Shown in pieces: positions 19,184-28,077 of a DNA stretch of 64,000 bases. The position numbers were made by a program, and so were the translations under genes. The DNA lies in the NCBI GenBank assembly GCA_963976815.1, contig CAXBLU010000009.1, positions 62,001 to 126,000 on the forward strand. Reading direction: 5' to 3'. The notes beneath the pieces were generated by a model that searched no databases, was not told the origin of the DNA, and was given only the letters and a program-made list of their open reading frames with translations. Source of the stretch: JAHRVQ01 sp963976815. GTDB lineage: Bacteria > Pseudomonadota > Gammaproteobacteria > Pseudomonadales > Azotimanducaceae. How positions within the stretch are numbered: the stretch's first letter is position 1; each line of letters starts with the position of its first letter.

Positions 19184-20656
19184 ATGGCTATTACAAGTGA
19201 CCTCTCCAGAATCGAGCGAGAACTTCGCAAATCAGCAGATTACGGTACCTGGCGAGCACTCGCCGAGGAACATGACTCGCACTCTGGAAAAGCAAAATGG
19301 CGTGCCAAGCCAGAATCTACCCTTTTCGACTATGGCAATATCCAGTATCGATTAGACGAACTTCGGCAGCTGCGGGCAAATAATGATGATGTCGGTTTGA
19401 TGTTTGCACTCAATGAGGGCATCCACGGCAATCAGGCCGGAATGGGCAACCCCAAGCTGTACAGCAAATCCCTGGTCGGTACCAAGCATCTAATTGAAGA
19501 CTATATTCGGGAAATCTCCGAAGCACTTAAACACCTTCATGCCCTTCCCGTTTCAGAACAAATTACCCAGGAAGACAAAGAAGACTTTTTCCATCGTGCC
19601 CATTTATGTTTTGGCCGTTCAGCCCTGATGCTAAGTGGTGCGGGCTCGCTCGGACACTTTCATCACGGTGTAGTACGGACTCTGTTTGAGCATGGCTTGT
19701 TGCCAAAAGTCATTTCTGGATCAAGCGCTGGATCTATCTTTGCTGCAGTTCTCGGCACCCATACCGATAAAGAATTGGAGGAATTATTGCCAAAGGTTGA
19801 TCTGTCAGATGCCATGCAGGCGGACCAACAGGAAGGTTTTGTTCGGCCACAGGTGGATGCAGAAACCCTTCGCATTCTACTCGAAACTGTTATCCCAGAC
19901 CTGACATTCCAAGAAGCCTATGAAAAGACCGGGCGCATGATCAGTGTCACAATTGCACCCCTTGCGGAACATCAGAGCTCACGCTTGATGAACTCCATCA
20001 CCGCACCAAACGTGTTTATTCGATCTGCAGTGACGGCATCCTGTGCGGTACCGGGATTGTTTCCGCCGGTGATGCTGATGGCGAAGAATGTCTACGGCGA
20101 ACCTCAACCCTACATTTCAACCAGGCGTTGGGTCGACGGCGCAGTGACCGATGATCTACCGGCAAAACGACTCGCGAGGCTCTACGGCGTCAATCATTAT
20201 ATTGTGAGTCAGGCAAACCCGCTCGCACTCGCCATGATGAGTTCGAACAAGTTTCTGGTGCCCGACGTGGCAAAATCGTTTGTCCAGACGTCCACCCGGG
20301 AATGGCTCAAGGCCGGCGAGAAATTCTCAAGACGTTTCTTCCGCAACGTCCCGAACGTGGGCCAGGCAATGAGTATGTTCTATTCGGTCATGGCTCAGGA
20401 TTACAACGGTGACGTTAATATTGCCCCTAGTTTCAACTTTGTTGACCCACAAAAGCTCATGGGGCGACTCACCCAGGAAGAAATAAGCGACTTGATCGAA
20501 GAGGGCGAGCGCGCCACATGGACCAGGCTGGAACAAATTAAAATCTGCACTGAAGTAGGCCGGACACTGGATGAAATCTTAGATCACCACGCTGAACACG
20601 ATATCAAAGCTTTCTATAAAAGCCGTAGTGCGCGAAAAGCAAAGCCCGCTGCTTAA
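19184..20656 (+). CDS. Patatin-like phospholipase with N-terminal DUF3336
   Basis: 490 residues. After an N-terminal DUF3336-type region (about 1-140) comes a patatin domain: oxyanion loop SGAGSLGHFHHG, nucleophile GSSAG (Ser181) and the catalytic Asp in WVDGAVTDD. The DUF3336-patatin combination is that of eukaryotic TGL triacylglycerol lipases and of many bacterial neutral-lipid or phospholipid hydrolases. It would act on intracellular or membrane lipids; no signal peptide is visible. It is the third gene in a plus-strand run, 68 bases after the GNAT gene, with TAGGTAAG before the ATG as a likely ribosome-binding site. Confidence 0.85.
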   Translation: MAITSDLSRIERELRKSADYGTWRALAEEHDSHSGKAKWRAKPESTLFDYGNIQYRLDELRQLRANNDDVGLMFALNEGIHGNQAGMGNPKLYSKSLVGTKHLIEDYIREISEALKHLHALPVSEQITQEDKEDFFHRAHLCFGRSALMLSGAGSLGHFHHGVVRTLFEHGLLPKVISGSSAGSIFAAVLGTHTDKELEELLPKVDLSDAMQADQQEGFVRPQVDAETLRILLETVIPDLTFQEAYEKTGRMISVTIAPLAEHQSSRLMNSITAPNVFIRSAVTASCAVPGLFPPVMLMAKNVYGEPQPYISTRRWVDGAVTDDLPAKRLARLYGVNHYIVSQANPLALAMMSSNKFLVPDVAKSFVQTSTREWLKAGEKFSRRFFRNVPNVGQAMSMFYSVMAQDYNGDVNIAPSFNFVDPQKLMGRLTQEEISDLIEEGERATWTRLEQIKICTEVGRTLDEILDHHAEHDIKAFYKSRSARKAKPAA

Positions 20657-20677
20657 TGCCCGCCAGTTAATGTTGCC

Positions 20678-21454
20678 CTAGGCGTTGCGAATGGTTAACC
20701 CGCCGTCCACCGGCAGCGTGGCACCCGTAATATACTGGGATGCAGGTAGAGCAAACGAGAGGGTTGCGTGGGCAACCTCCTCGGGTTCAGCATATCGACG
20801 TAGAGCAGTACGCCGCTTGGCAAAAATCACCTTTTGTTCATCCGGGATAGCGGCGGTCATCCCGGTATTGATCGGTCCAGGACAGACACAATTAACCGTA
20901 ATACCCTCGCCTCCCAATTCAACCGCCATAGACCTGGTTAAACCTACAACGCCGGACTTCGCCGCCGTATAAGGGCTTCCAAACTTGGTCGCGCCTAACG
21001 CTTCGGTCGAGGCGACGTTAATGATTCTTGGATGTTCAGCCTGACGTAGGTAAGGCAATGCAGCACGAATCATTGCCACTTGAGCCGTTAATAGCACGGC
21101 AAAAGACTTGTCCCAGACCGCATCATAATTTTCATGATCGATCGGTGCAGGAATAGATATACCCGCGTTATTGACCAAAATATCCAGCCTACCAAAATGC
21201 GCTTGAACCTTATCTACAACCGGTGCAATCGCTTTCCGGTCAGAAAGATCAAGAGTCCAACCATGGGCAACGCCACCGGCGGCTATCACCTCGTCCACTA
21301 CAGCACCCAGTGGTTCAGCATTAATGTCAATCAGCGCAAGCTGCGCACCGGCATCAGCGAAGACATGAGCCGTTGCGCGACCCATGCCACTGGCGGCTCC
21401 TGTGATTAGTACAACACTACCTTTGATGGAGCGACTTAGTGTGGCAAGGGACAT
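20678..21454 (-). CDS. SDR-family NAD(P)-dependent oxidoreductase
   Basis: 258 residues, classical SDR. The cofactor motif TGAASGMG lies near residues 18-25, NNAG near 92, the catalytic Ser in NVASTEALG and YTAAKSG near 161, and the PVDGG ending closes the protein. The Asp in ALIDI at the end of beta-2 favours NAD over NADP. It would oxidise or reduce a hydroxy/keto substrate. GGAAGAAG precedes the ATG. It is convergent with the patatin gene and divergent from the PTPS-like gene. The substrate cannot be told. Confidence 0.85.
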   Translation of the reverse strand: MSLATLSRSIKGSVVLITGAASGMGRATAHVFADAGAQLALIDINAEPLGAVVDEVIAAGGVAHGWTLDLSDRKAIAPVVDKVQAHFGRLDILVNNAGISIPAPIDHENYDAVWDKSFAVLLTAQVAMIRAALPYLRQAEHPRIINVASTEALGATKFGSPYTAAKSGVVGLTRSMAVELGGEGITVNCVCPGPINTGMTAAIPDEQKVIFAKRRTALRRYAEPEEVAHATLSFALPASQYITGATLPVDGGLTIRNA

Positions 21455-21560
21455 GGCTTCTTCCGGCGGGTAATCAGAAGGAGAGAGTTTGCCCTACCTC
21501 CCGACACAGAATCAAATAGGTTACACTTCCTAACTTAATCAAAACCCGCAACCAGAAGTC

Positions 21561-22112
21561 ATGACATTGTCCCAATCACGCCGTTTGAGTCGCATCGAAA
21601 TCTCCAAGGAAGCCCTTAATTTTTCCGTGGGACACTTCACGATTTTTTCCAAAACCGATCGCGAAAATCTCCACGGCCATAACTTTCAATTACTCTGCAA
21701 CGCCACTGCGGAATTAAATGATGAAGGGCTGCTTTTTGACTATGCGATTTTAAAAAAACTCATGAAGTACCTGTGTGACGAAATCGATGAGCAGGTGATC
21801 CTACCGTTACAATCGCCACACCTCAGTATTCAAGAGGAAGGTGATTACGTTGTTGCGGGTTTTAATGGGGAGAAACTTTTTTTCCTGCATCGGGATGTCA
21901 CCTTGCTGCCTATTGCAAATTCCACCGTTGAAGAGTTTTCTCACTATTTTTTGAAACGGATACTCGAGCATCCAGACCTAAAAGATAAAGGGATACTGGC
22001 ATTGACCGTCAAAGTCTCTTCAAACACCGGCCAATTTGGTGTCGCAGAATGGCGCGAGACGGGGCGTGAAGAGATGCTCGAGCAGAGAAATGGCAAGGAG
22101 AGTGCCCAATGA
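21561..22112 (+). CDS. 6-pyruvoyl-tetrahydropterin synthase-like protein with altered catalytic residues
   Basis: 183 residues of the PTPS/QueD family. The three zinc-binding His are present: His25 in FSVGHF and His38/His40 in NLHGHNF. The catalytic Cys that QueD has four residues before HGH is Arg34 here, with Glu35 in the ExxHGH arrangement known from PTPS-III proteins. The Asp-His pair of the usual LDHHxLN block reads Asp76-Glu77 (EIDEQVILP). PTPS-III proteins make 6-hydroxymethyl-dihydropterin and can replace FolB in folate synthesis, so a role in folate or another pterin is more likely than queuosine synthesis. The gene overlaps an SDR by four bases. The His-to-Glu change leaves real doubt about activity. 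Confidence 0.75.
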   Translation: MTLSQSRRLSRIEISKEALNFSVGHFTIFSKTDRENLHGHNFQLLCNATAELNDEGLLFDYAILKKLMKYLCDEIDEQVILPLQSPHLSIQEEGDYVVAGFNGEKLFFLHRDVTLLPIANSTVEEFSHYFLKRILEHPDLKDKGILALTVKVSSNTGQFGVAEWRETGREEMLEQRNGKESAQ

Positions 22113-22807
22113 AAACCCTCATCGTGACCGGCGCAAGTAAAGGTATTGGCTTTGCCGTTGCTCAAACATTCCTCGCGGCGGGTTACCGGGTCATCAACTT
22201 ATCAAGAACCCCTGCACTCGATGAGCGAATCGAGAACCACAAGATTGACCTGGCCTTGTCTGACGCAGAATCACAACTCAAGGAACTGATGGAGCTACTC
22301 ATTTCCGACGGTGAGATTTGCCTTGTCCACAATGCCGCCCGGCTAATTAATGATAGCGCCCTTGATGCTGATACCGAGGGGCTTCGGGATTTACTGAATA
22401 TCAACGTGGTTGCTCCGCACATTATCAATCAAGCGGTACTGCCCCACATGCTGCCTGGTTCAAGCATCATTTATGTCGGCTCAACCCTCTCAGAAAAAGC
22501 CGTGGCAAATACCTACAGCTATGTCATTTCTAAACATGCCGTGGTTGGGATGATGCGCTCCACCTGTCAGGACCTGAGTGGTACTGGCATTCATACTGCG
22601 TGTATCTGCCCGGGCTTTACTAACACTGAAATGCTTCGTACCCATGTCGGGGATGATCCAGAGATACTACAGAATATCGCTGCGGCCAGTACCTTTAGCC
22701 GTCTGGTTGAACCCCAGGAAATTGCTCAAGCAATACACTTTGCGGCTGAACATCCCGTGATAAACGGCGCCGTCCTACATGCCAACCTGGGTCAGGTGGA
22801 ACACTAG
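22109..22807 (+). CDS. SDR coupled to the PTPS-like gene (candidate pterin reductase)
   Basis: 232 residues, a short SDR with TGASKGIG near residue 8, NAA in place of NNAG near 75 (VHNAARL), catalytic Ser in YVGSTLSEK and YSYVISKHA as YxxxK. AAGGAG lies in the end of the preceding gene and the ATG overlaps its stop by four bases (ATGA), so translation is coupled. SDRs next to PTPS proteins include sepiapterin reductase and FolM-type dihydromonapterin reductases, so a pterin substrate is a reasonable guess. The typical TGX3RXG motif of pteridine reductases is not present. Confidence 0.78.
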   Translation: MKTLIVTGASKGIGFAVAQTFLAAGYRVINLSRTPALDERIENHKIDLALSDAESQLKELMELLISDGEICLVHNAARLINDSALDADTEGLRDLLNINVVAPHIINQAVLPHMLPGSSIIYVGSTLSEKAVANTYSYVISKHAVVGMMRSTCQDLSGTGIHTACICPGFTNTEMLRTHVGDDPEILQNIAAASTFSRLVEPQEIAQAIHFAAEHPVINGAVLHANLGQVEH

Positions 22808-22825
22808 GAAGCCCGTGCACGGAAC

Positions 22826-22906
22826 AAAACCCTTAATTCGCAAAACCGCTAATTAGCAAGACAATAGATTAACAAAACACAAAATTAACAAGACATAAGA
22901 GTTATC
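22826..22906 (+). repeat. Tandem array, five 16-bp degenerate units, in yhhQ leader
   Basis: Units at 22826, 22842, 22858, 22874 and 22890. Each starts AARAC and ends ATTMRC or similar (for example AAAACCGCTAATTAGC and AAAACACAAAATTAAC). The array fills most of the gap between the SDR stop and the start of the transporter gene and would be part of its 5' leader if they share a transcript. Confidence 0.8.
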
Positions 22907-22909
22907 ACT

Positions 22910-23674
22910 TTGATTACAGAAGCAATTCGAGAACGAAGAGAACGGGTCTTTTTAGTCTTGGCGGCAATATTTCTTTGCGCCATGACAATGCTCAATATCA
23001 TTGGCATTACCCGGTTTATCGACCTGGGATTTTTTACACTCGCTGTGGGTGTACTGCCCTACCCAATCACCTTTGTGGTCACGGACTTGATTTGTGAGCT
23101 ATACGGTCAAAAACGCGCGAACTTTCTGGTCACCGTTGGACTTTGTCTTAACTTCTTTATTCTCGGCGCATTGACCCTCGGTAATCTGGTTCCATCGGTT
23201 GATCCTGCGGTACAACCACCCTGGCAAACCTTGCATCTGAGCCAGGACGTTATGTTGCCTAACGGCAGCGTAGTGGCGGGACAAATCGAACTGTACCACC
23301 TGCTTTATGCCACAACTTCGGGCGCAGTGTTTGCATCCATGATGGCCTACATTGCAGCCCAGTACTGCGACGTAAAACTGTTTCATTTTTGGAAGCGGTT
23401 GACCAATGGCAAACACCTTTGGTTACGTAATAACGGCAGCACCATGATCAGCCAAATGGTCGATTCTGTTGTTGTTATCAGCGTCACCTTCGGTGCGGCT
23501 TTTCTCGCGGGGACGATGTCATTTGCGGTCATGCTGACTTACATGTGGAGCAACTATCTATTCAAGTTGACGGTTGCCGCCCTGGACACGCCTTTCATTT
23601 ATCTGGGTGTCCACTACCTAAAACGATATTTGGAACTGTCTGATGAAGAGGTTCTCGCCCATATCAACGATTGA
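22910..23674 (+). CDS. yhhQ: YhhQ/VUT-family queuosine precursor transporter
   Basis: 254 residues with about six hydrophobic segments. The family block is clear: LPYPITFVVTDLICELYGQKRA written as PITFVVTDLICELYG near 47-62, and SQMVDSVVVISVTFG near 178-192. YhhQ imports preQ0/preQ1-type deazaguanines across the inner membrane. A relaxed interpretation is any small purine or pterin precursor, since the adjacent genes are PTPS-like and SDR. The start is TTG at 22910 with AAGAG nine bases upstream; the first ATG (22981) would cut into the first helix. Confidence 0.83.
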   Translation: MITEAIRERRERVFLVLAAIFLCAMTMLNIIGITRFIDLGFFTLAVGVLPYPITFVVTDLICELYGQKRANFLVTVGLCLNFFILGALTLGNLVPSVDPAVQPPWQTLHLSQDVMLPNGSVVAGQIELYHLLYATTSGAVFASMMAYIAAQYCDVKLFHFWKRLTNGKHLWLRNNGSTMISQMVDSVVVISVTFGAAFLAGTMSFAVMLTYMWSNYLFKLTVAALDTPFIYLGVHYLKRYLELSDEEVLAHIND

Positions 23675-24272
23675 ACCGAAACAGGTTCTAGACTATTGGT
23701 TCGGTGACGCGGCGGCCAATCCCGACATCGCACAGCAAAAAAAACGTCTCTGGTATCGATCAAACACGGCTACAGACACGGAAATATCAGAACAATTTGG
23801 TACTTTGTTAGATCGAGCCGCTAATGGATATTTTGATCAATGGTGCGGCGAAACCCGATCAGCCCTTGCCCTGGTGATCGTACTGGATCAATTTTCTCGC
23901 CACATACATCGAGGAACCGCCTTGGCATTTAGTCAAGATGCCAAAGCACTTGAGATCGTCTCAGTATTGCCTGATGATCAACAGCTGTCGCTCATCGAAC
24001 AGGCGTTTTTTTATCATCCCTATAAGCATGCCGAATGCAGAGAATCACAGGCCCGGTCAGTTGCCCTGTTTAAAAACCTGGTCAAAAAATCGGATGGTGG
24101 GTGGCGACCTATCATGAACAACTTCTACAACAACGCCCTGAAGCATCAGGAAATTGTGTATGAATTTGGCAGATTCCCCCATAGGAATCGCATTCTCAGT
24201 CGACCAAGCACGGATCAAGAACTTGCCTACCTTACCGCCCATCCAGGGAATTTTGGCCAACGGAAACGTTAA
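23643..24272 (+). CDS. DUF924 family protein
   Basis: 209 residues. The start PKQVLDYWFGD and the central VLDQFSRHIHRGT and FFYHPYKHAE blocks are the DUF924 signature. Members are soluble helical proteins with a TPR-like fold and no known function, found widely in Proteobacteria. The ATG lies inside the end of the transporter gene (32-base overlap) and the stop overlaps the next start (TAATG), so this is part of one tight transcript from the PTPS-like gene to the TPR protein. Confidence 0.85.
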   Translation: MKRFSPISTIEPKQVLDYWFGDAAANPDIAQQKKRLWYRSNTATDTEISEQFGTLLDRAANGYFDQWCGETRSALALVIVLDQFSRHIHRGTALAFSQDAKALEIVSVLPDDQQLSLIEQAFFYHPYKHAECRESQARSVALFKNLVKKSDGGWRPIMNNFYNNALKHQEIVYEFGRFPHRNRILSRPSTDQELAYLTAHPGNFGQRKR

Positions 24273-25456
24273 TGATGAGCAGTTCGGATAGTGCACACAC
24301 TTTTGAGCAAATATTAACGCTCTACTTAAGCTCAAAAAATAACGTCATGTCTGAACTTGAAACACTTATCGACAACGACCCAGAAATGCCCATGGCGCAT
24401 CTACTCCGCTGTTATCTGCTCAAGATGGCCAGCGACCCTCGATTAAGTAGGGAAACCAATACAGCATTACACAATGCCAACAAGCTACCATTAAATGACC
24501 GCGAACAATTACACAGTGCCGCGCTGACGGCCTGGTTAGCAGGAAACACCGCCTCAGCAATAAGAATACTTGAACAATTGCTTCAACAATTTCCCCTGGA
24601 CACTCTTGCCCTAAAGGTCGCTCACCACCTGCATTTCTATTCCGGCAATGCCAATAACATGAGTGACTCAGTTGCCCGGGTGTTAGACCACTATCCACTT
24701 GACCACCCTTTCTATGGTTACGTTCTAGGGATGCATAGTTTTGGTCTAGAGGAGTCTGGCCAGTACAGAGCAGCAGAAACCTTTGGCCGGCGCGCCGTGG
24801 ACCTCAACCCCGACGATCAATGGGCGGCACATGCGGTGGCCCATGTCATGCAAATGCAGTCCCGTTTTGCCGATGGCGTTGAGTGGACAAATCAGCTCCT
24901 ACCCACCTGGAGGGACAGCAACAACTTTATCTTTCACGTTCATTGGCATCAGGCATTGTTTTATCTGGGGCAAAACAATCTGGAAGCGGCACTTGAAGTA
25001 TACGATCAAACATTGGTTGCGCCGCTTCAGGATGACTTTTATTTAGATGTTTGTAACGCCGCTTCCCTATTGTGGAAACTAGAAATCCTGGGTAGCGACG
25101 TTGGCGATCGCTGGTTGGCGCTACAGGACTATGCGGATCGCGCCCTGGATGACGAACTCATTTTCTGCACCCTGCACTATTTGATGGTACCGGCAAAGCT
25201 GGGTGATCAAAAACAGGTGAGGGCAGCTCTAGACCAACTTCAAGTCTGGAAACAACAATCCTCCACCCAGAGTAAAATTATCGAAGAAGTGGGTGAGCCA
25301 CTAGCCCTGGCAATTTGTGATTTAGGTGCCGGGCGCTTCACGCAGGCCTTAACGCAGTTATCCAGCGTTGCACCGGACATTCACAGAATCGGTGGTAGCC
25401 ATGCGCAACGCCATCTATTTGATGACATGCGGCACTGGGCTGCTGCTAACGTTTAA
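24272..25456 (+). CDS. TTC38-like tetratricopeptide repeat protein
   Basis: 394 residues, all-helical. The block RRAVDLNPDDQWAAHAVAHV followed by a Trp/His-rich stretch (HVHWHQALFYL) is typical of the TTC38 family, which is found in animals and in bacteria with broad catabolism. No enzyme motif and no signal peptide are visible. It is the last gene of the coupled run that starts at the PTPS-like gene and starts either at 24272 or three bases later (ATGATG). Its job is unknown; the TPRs suggest protein binding. Confidence 0.8.
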   Translation: MMSSSDSAHTFEQILTLYLSSKNNVMSELETLIDNDPEMPMAHLLRCYLLKMASDPRLSRETNTALHNANKLPLNDREQLHSAALTAWLAGNTASAIRILEQLLQQFPLDTLALKVAHHLHFYSGNANNMSDSVARVLDHYPLDHPFYGYVLGMHSFGLEESGQYRAAETFGRRAVDLNPDDQWAAHAVAHVMQMQSRFADGVEWTNQLLPTWRDSNNFIFHVHWHQALFYLGQNNLEAALEVYDQTLVAPLQDDFYLDVCNAASLLWKLEILGSDVGDRWLALQDYADRALDDELIFCTLHYLMVPAKLGDQKQVRAALDQLQVWKQQSSTQSKIIEEVGEPLALAICDLGAGRFTQALTQLSSVAPDIHRIGGSHAQRHLFDDMRHWAAANV

Positions 25457-25494
25457 CGGCGAACAACAAATACATTCTTAAAGTAGGTTTTATC

Positions 25495-26346
25495 ATGAGC
25501 AACTACGAACAAATTTTATACGATGTTGAAGATCACATTCTCACGATCACATTGAATCGGCCGGAAAAACTGAACGCCTTTACCGGAATAATGATGAAGG
25601 AAATGATTGACGCACTCGACCGAGCGGATGCAGATGATGATGTTAAGGCGATTATCATTACCGGTGCTGGTCGAGGTTTTTGCGCCGGTGCAGATCTAGC
25701 CGGAGGCGGAGACACTTTTAATGCGGATGCTGCCGGAGCAGGGCTTAAACCTGACGGTGGCGGTCTGTTAACCTTACGAATCTTCGAATGCCTCAAACCT
25801 GTCATTGGCGCCTGTAATGGTGCGGCTGTGGGTATTGGGGCCACCATGCAATGTGCAATGGATGTGAGACTTGCGAGCACAAAAGCACGCTATGGATTTG
25901 TGTTTTCAAAAAGGGGCATTGTGCCTGAAGCCTGTTCAAGCTGGTTTTTGCCCCGCATCGTCGGGATAAACCAGGCACTTGAGTGGGCTTTTTCAGGTCG
26001 AATATTCGACTCCAGCGAAGCAATCGAGAAACAATTTGTCCGCAGCGTCCATGAACCCGATGACCTACTTCCGGCAGCCCGGGCGCTGGCGACAGAGTTT
26101 ATTACCCAGACCTCTTCAGTCTCCGTCGCCATGATTCGTCAGATGATGTGGAAAATGCTCGGAGCCGACCACCCAATGGAAGCACACAAGATTGATTCCC
26201 GGGGTGTCTATTTTACCGGTCGATCTGTTGACGCTGCCGAGGGTGTGCAATCCTTCCTGGAAAAGCGGCCCGCCGAATTTCCAGGCAAAGTCAGTCAGGA
26301 CATGCCGGAGTTCTTTCCCTGGTGGGAACCACGAAAGTTCGAATAA
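25495..26346 (+). CDS. Crotonase/enoyl-CoA hydratase family protein
   Basis: 283 residues. Oxyanion-hole loops are visible as GAGRGFCAGADL (about 62-72) and ACNGAAVGIGATM (about 105-117); the Glu in RGIVPEACSSW (near 148) fits one of the two acidic positions. It would hydrate or isomerise an enoyl-CoA. AGTAGG precedes the ATG. It stands alone 38 bases after the TPR gene and may be read from the same transcript. The exact acyl substrate cannot be told. Confidence 0.88.
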   Translation: MSNYEQILYDVEDHILTITLNRPEKLNAFTGIMMKEMIDALDRADADDDVKAIIITGAGRGFCAGADLAGGGDTFNADAAGAGLKPDGGGLLTLRIFECLKPVIGACNGAAVGIGATMQCAMDVRLASTKARYGFVFSKRGIVPEACSSWFLPRIVGINQALEWAFSGRIFDSSEAIEKQFVRSVHEPDDLLPAARALATEFITQTSSVSVAMIRQMMWKMLGADHPMEAHKIDSRGVYFTGRSVDAAEGVQSFLEKRPAEFPGKVSQDMPEFFPWWEPRKFE

Positions 26347-26360
26347 GCGGTTAAGCACTA

Positions 26361-26396
26361 GACTTAAGTTCTGGACTTAAGTTCTGGACTTAAGGG
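26361..26396. repeat. Tandem array of 13-bp unit between convergent genes
   Basis: GACTTAAGTTCTG is repeated at 26361 and 26374 and partly at 26387. The unit contains the palindrome CTTAAG. The array overlaps the last codons and the TAA stop of the minus-strand glycosyltransferase, so its final residues are encoded by repeat sequence. Confidence 0.8.
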
Positions 26397-27105
26397 CCCG
26401 TCGAATGGATATGAGTGAAAGAGTCGCTTGGAGCATATCCAGTAGAGTAATTTTCGAGCCCTTAATATCAACCCAACGATTTAATGGCACTTCGAGGAAT
26501 GCGGTTTCCGGCAGCCCCTGCCGGAGGCGCCCTATTAACTCAACATCAAAAGCCCAGGGTGAAACAAAATCTTCCTGCATGGCGTTTTGCAAGGCATCAC
26601 CTACCCGAAATATTTTTGCCCCACACTGGGTATCATAAACTTTTAGTTCAAGTATCTGACTCGCTATGGTGGCAAATATTCTTCCACCATAATGGCGCAG
26701 AGTTTGTCTTTGAATGTCCGCCCCCAGGTGCAACCAGCGAGAGCCTAACAGCACATCAGTTGATTCAGACTGTTCGAATATGTCCACCAGGCGAAGCATT
26801 TCACTTGCGGGTGTTGCAAAATCTCCATCGAGATACCCCGTTACCTTTGCACCCTGCTCAATTGCCAGCTCCATTCCTGCTCGAACCGCCTCGGCCTTAC
26901 CGCGATTGGACATTAGATGCAGGGTTTTGACTCGGCCTGGGTGGGCTTGAGAGAAACGCTCAAGGCAGTCGGCAGTCGAATCCGTTGAGCCATCATTTAC
27001 CAGAATCAGCGATAGACCTTCTTTTCCCAGCAACGCACTCGCTTCGTCTTCTCTAAAGCGTAGCGCCTCGTTGTAGCAAGGTACGACAAGTTGAATAGGT
27101 CCCAT
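26377..27105 (-). CDS. Family 2 glycosyltransferase (dolichyl-phosphate glucosyltransferase-like)
   Basis: About 242 residues. GT-A fold with VVPCYNEALRF at the start, VNDGSTDST near 37, and the metal-binding DGDFATP (DxD) near 95. ASQILELKVYDTQCGAKIF is the typical block of the DPG/DPM-like subgroup, which transfers a sugar to a lipid phosphate or related acceptor. The frame is open from a GTG at 27123, but the ATG at 27105 comes one base after the stop of the GST gene (TGATATG), so I choose that. Two extra C-terminal membrane helices of some relatives are absent. Confidence 0.82.
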   Translation of the reverse strand: MGPIQLVVPCYNEALRFREDEASALLGKEGLSLILVNDGSTDSTADCLERFSQAHPGRVKTLHLMSNRGKAEAVRAGMELAIEQGAKVTGYLDGDFATPASEMLRLVDIFEQSESTDVLLGSRWLHLGADIQRQTLRHYGGRIFATIASQILELKVYDTQCGAKIFRVGDALQNAMQEDFVSPWAFDVELIGRLRQGLPETAFLEVPLNRWVDIKGSKITLLDMLQATLSLISIRRALKSRT

Positions 27106-27106
27106 A

Positions 27107-27847
27107 TCAGGATTCAATTCCACCCGTTGCAGGGGCAGGTCTTGCCCGCTGGTTGTACAGCAAGCTTCTCAGGGCCTGTATCTCGTCTTTAGAATAGGAG
27201 GAGTAATCGTTGTTCATGTCACTGCCCACCGCCATTCCTTTCTGGACCGCTGGCCGCTTAGCCAACTCTTCGGACCAGCGTTTAAAATATTTAAACTCGT
27301 TGATATCCTGGCCCTGGCCTTCCAAGTTGACGGTCCAGGGATAACAAATCATGTCTGCAATTGTGTATTCGTCTCCGCATATATAGCGATTTTGATAAAG
27401 CTGATTGTTTAACACACCGTAGAAACGATTCACCTCATCGGTAAATCGCTGCACTGCATAACTTTGATCTCCTTCCGTATCCGCGAGTCGACGAAAATGC
27501 CCACATTCCCCGGACTTCGGTCCCTGGTTGGCCATTTGCCAGATCACCCACTGCATCACCTGGTACTTACCCCGGATATCGGTTGGCATAAACTGCCCGG
27601 TCTTTTCCGCTATGTAGAGCATGATTGCGCCGGACTCAAATACCGAGATGGGCTCACCACCGCCAGCCGGATCGTGATCCACCAAAGCGGGCATTCGGTT
27701 GTTTGGACAGATCGAGAGAAACTCATCGGTGAACTGATCACCTTTACCGATATTGCAGGTAATCAGGTTGTAGTCGATCCCACACTCTTCCAACTGAATC
27801 GTGACCTTTTTGCCGTTTGGCGTTGGCCAGTAATATAGATCTAACAT
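27107..27847 (-). CDS. Glutathione S-transferase family, YfcG-like
   Basis: 246 residues. The N-terminal thioredoxin-like domain reads YYWPTPNGKKVTIQLEE, with the TPNG motif of YfcG-type disulfide-bond reductases, then NNRMPALVD (cis-Pro) and VFESGAIMLYI (ESGAI glutathione site). The helical C-terminal domain has YTIADMICYPW. YfcG proteins reduce small disulfides with glutathione in the cytoplasm. It is upstream of the glycosyltransferase in a two-gene unit. Confidence 0.87.
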   Translation of the reverse strand: MLDLYYWPTPNGKKVTIQLEECGIDYNLITCNIGKGDQFTDEFLSICPNNRMPALVDHDPAGGGEPISVFESGAIMLYIAEKTGQFMPTDIRGKYQVMQWVIWQMANQGPKSGECGHFRRLADTEGDQSYAVQRFTDEVNRFYGVLNNQLYQNRYICGDEYTIADMICYPWTVNLEGQGQDINEFKYFKRWSEELAKRPAVQKGMAVGSDMNNDYSSYSKDEIQALRSLLYNQRARPAPATGGIES

Positions 27848-27988
27848 GGGGCTTCCTAATTGTTGAGTCTGTTTTATGCGGAGGCAAGTGTGCCACAGTC
27901 TACCGGTTGAGTGTGCGTAGGATACCTAAGAGAAAGTGGCGATATTTACTAAGGGGCTAGTCAAACAAACCATATTTTTATCCGAGAA

Positions 27989-28031
27989 ATGCCATATATT
28001 CATATTAATCAATAACTTAAATATTTGGCAT
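27989..28031. promoter_or_regulatory. Inverted repeat before the holin-like gene
   Basis: ATGCCATATATT at 27989-28000 is mirrored by AAATATTTGGCAT at 28019-28031. The arms share ATGCCA and a following A/T run, with an 18-base A/T-rich spacer. It lies 47 bases before the ATG of the small membrane protein in a 230-base gap between divergent genes, so it may be a regulator site or a leader hairpin. No regulator is known. Confidence 0.35.
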
Positions 28032-28077
28032 AGATTATGAATACACAGTAGCTAACAGCAAACAAATTGGGGCTCAA

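Noticed and set aside
22826..22906. CRISPR-like look of the 16-bp array (and of the other tandem arrays)
   Set aside because: Units are 11-16 bases, directly joined without unique spacers, and no cas genes are near.
22808..22909. preQ1 riboswitch before the YhhQ-type gene
   Set aside because: The leader is made of A/T-rich 16-base repeats and shows no preQ1 aptamer stem or conserved loop.
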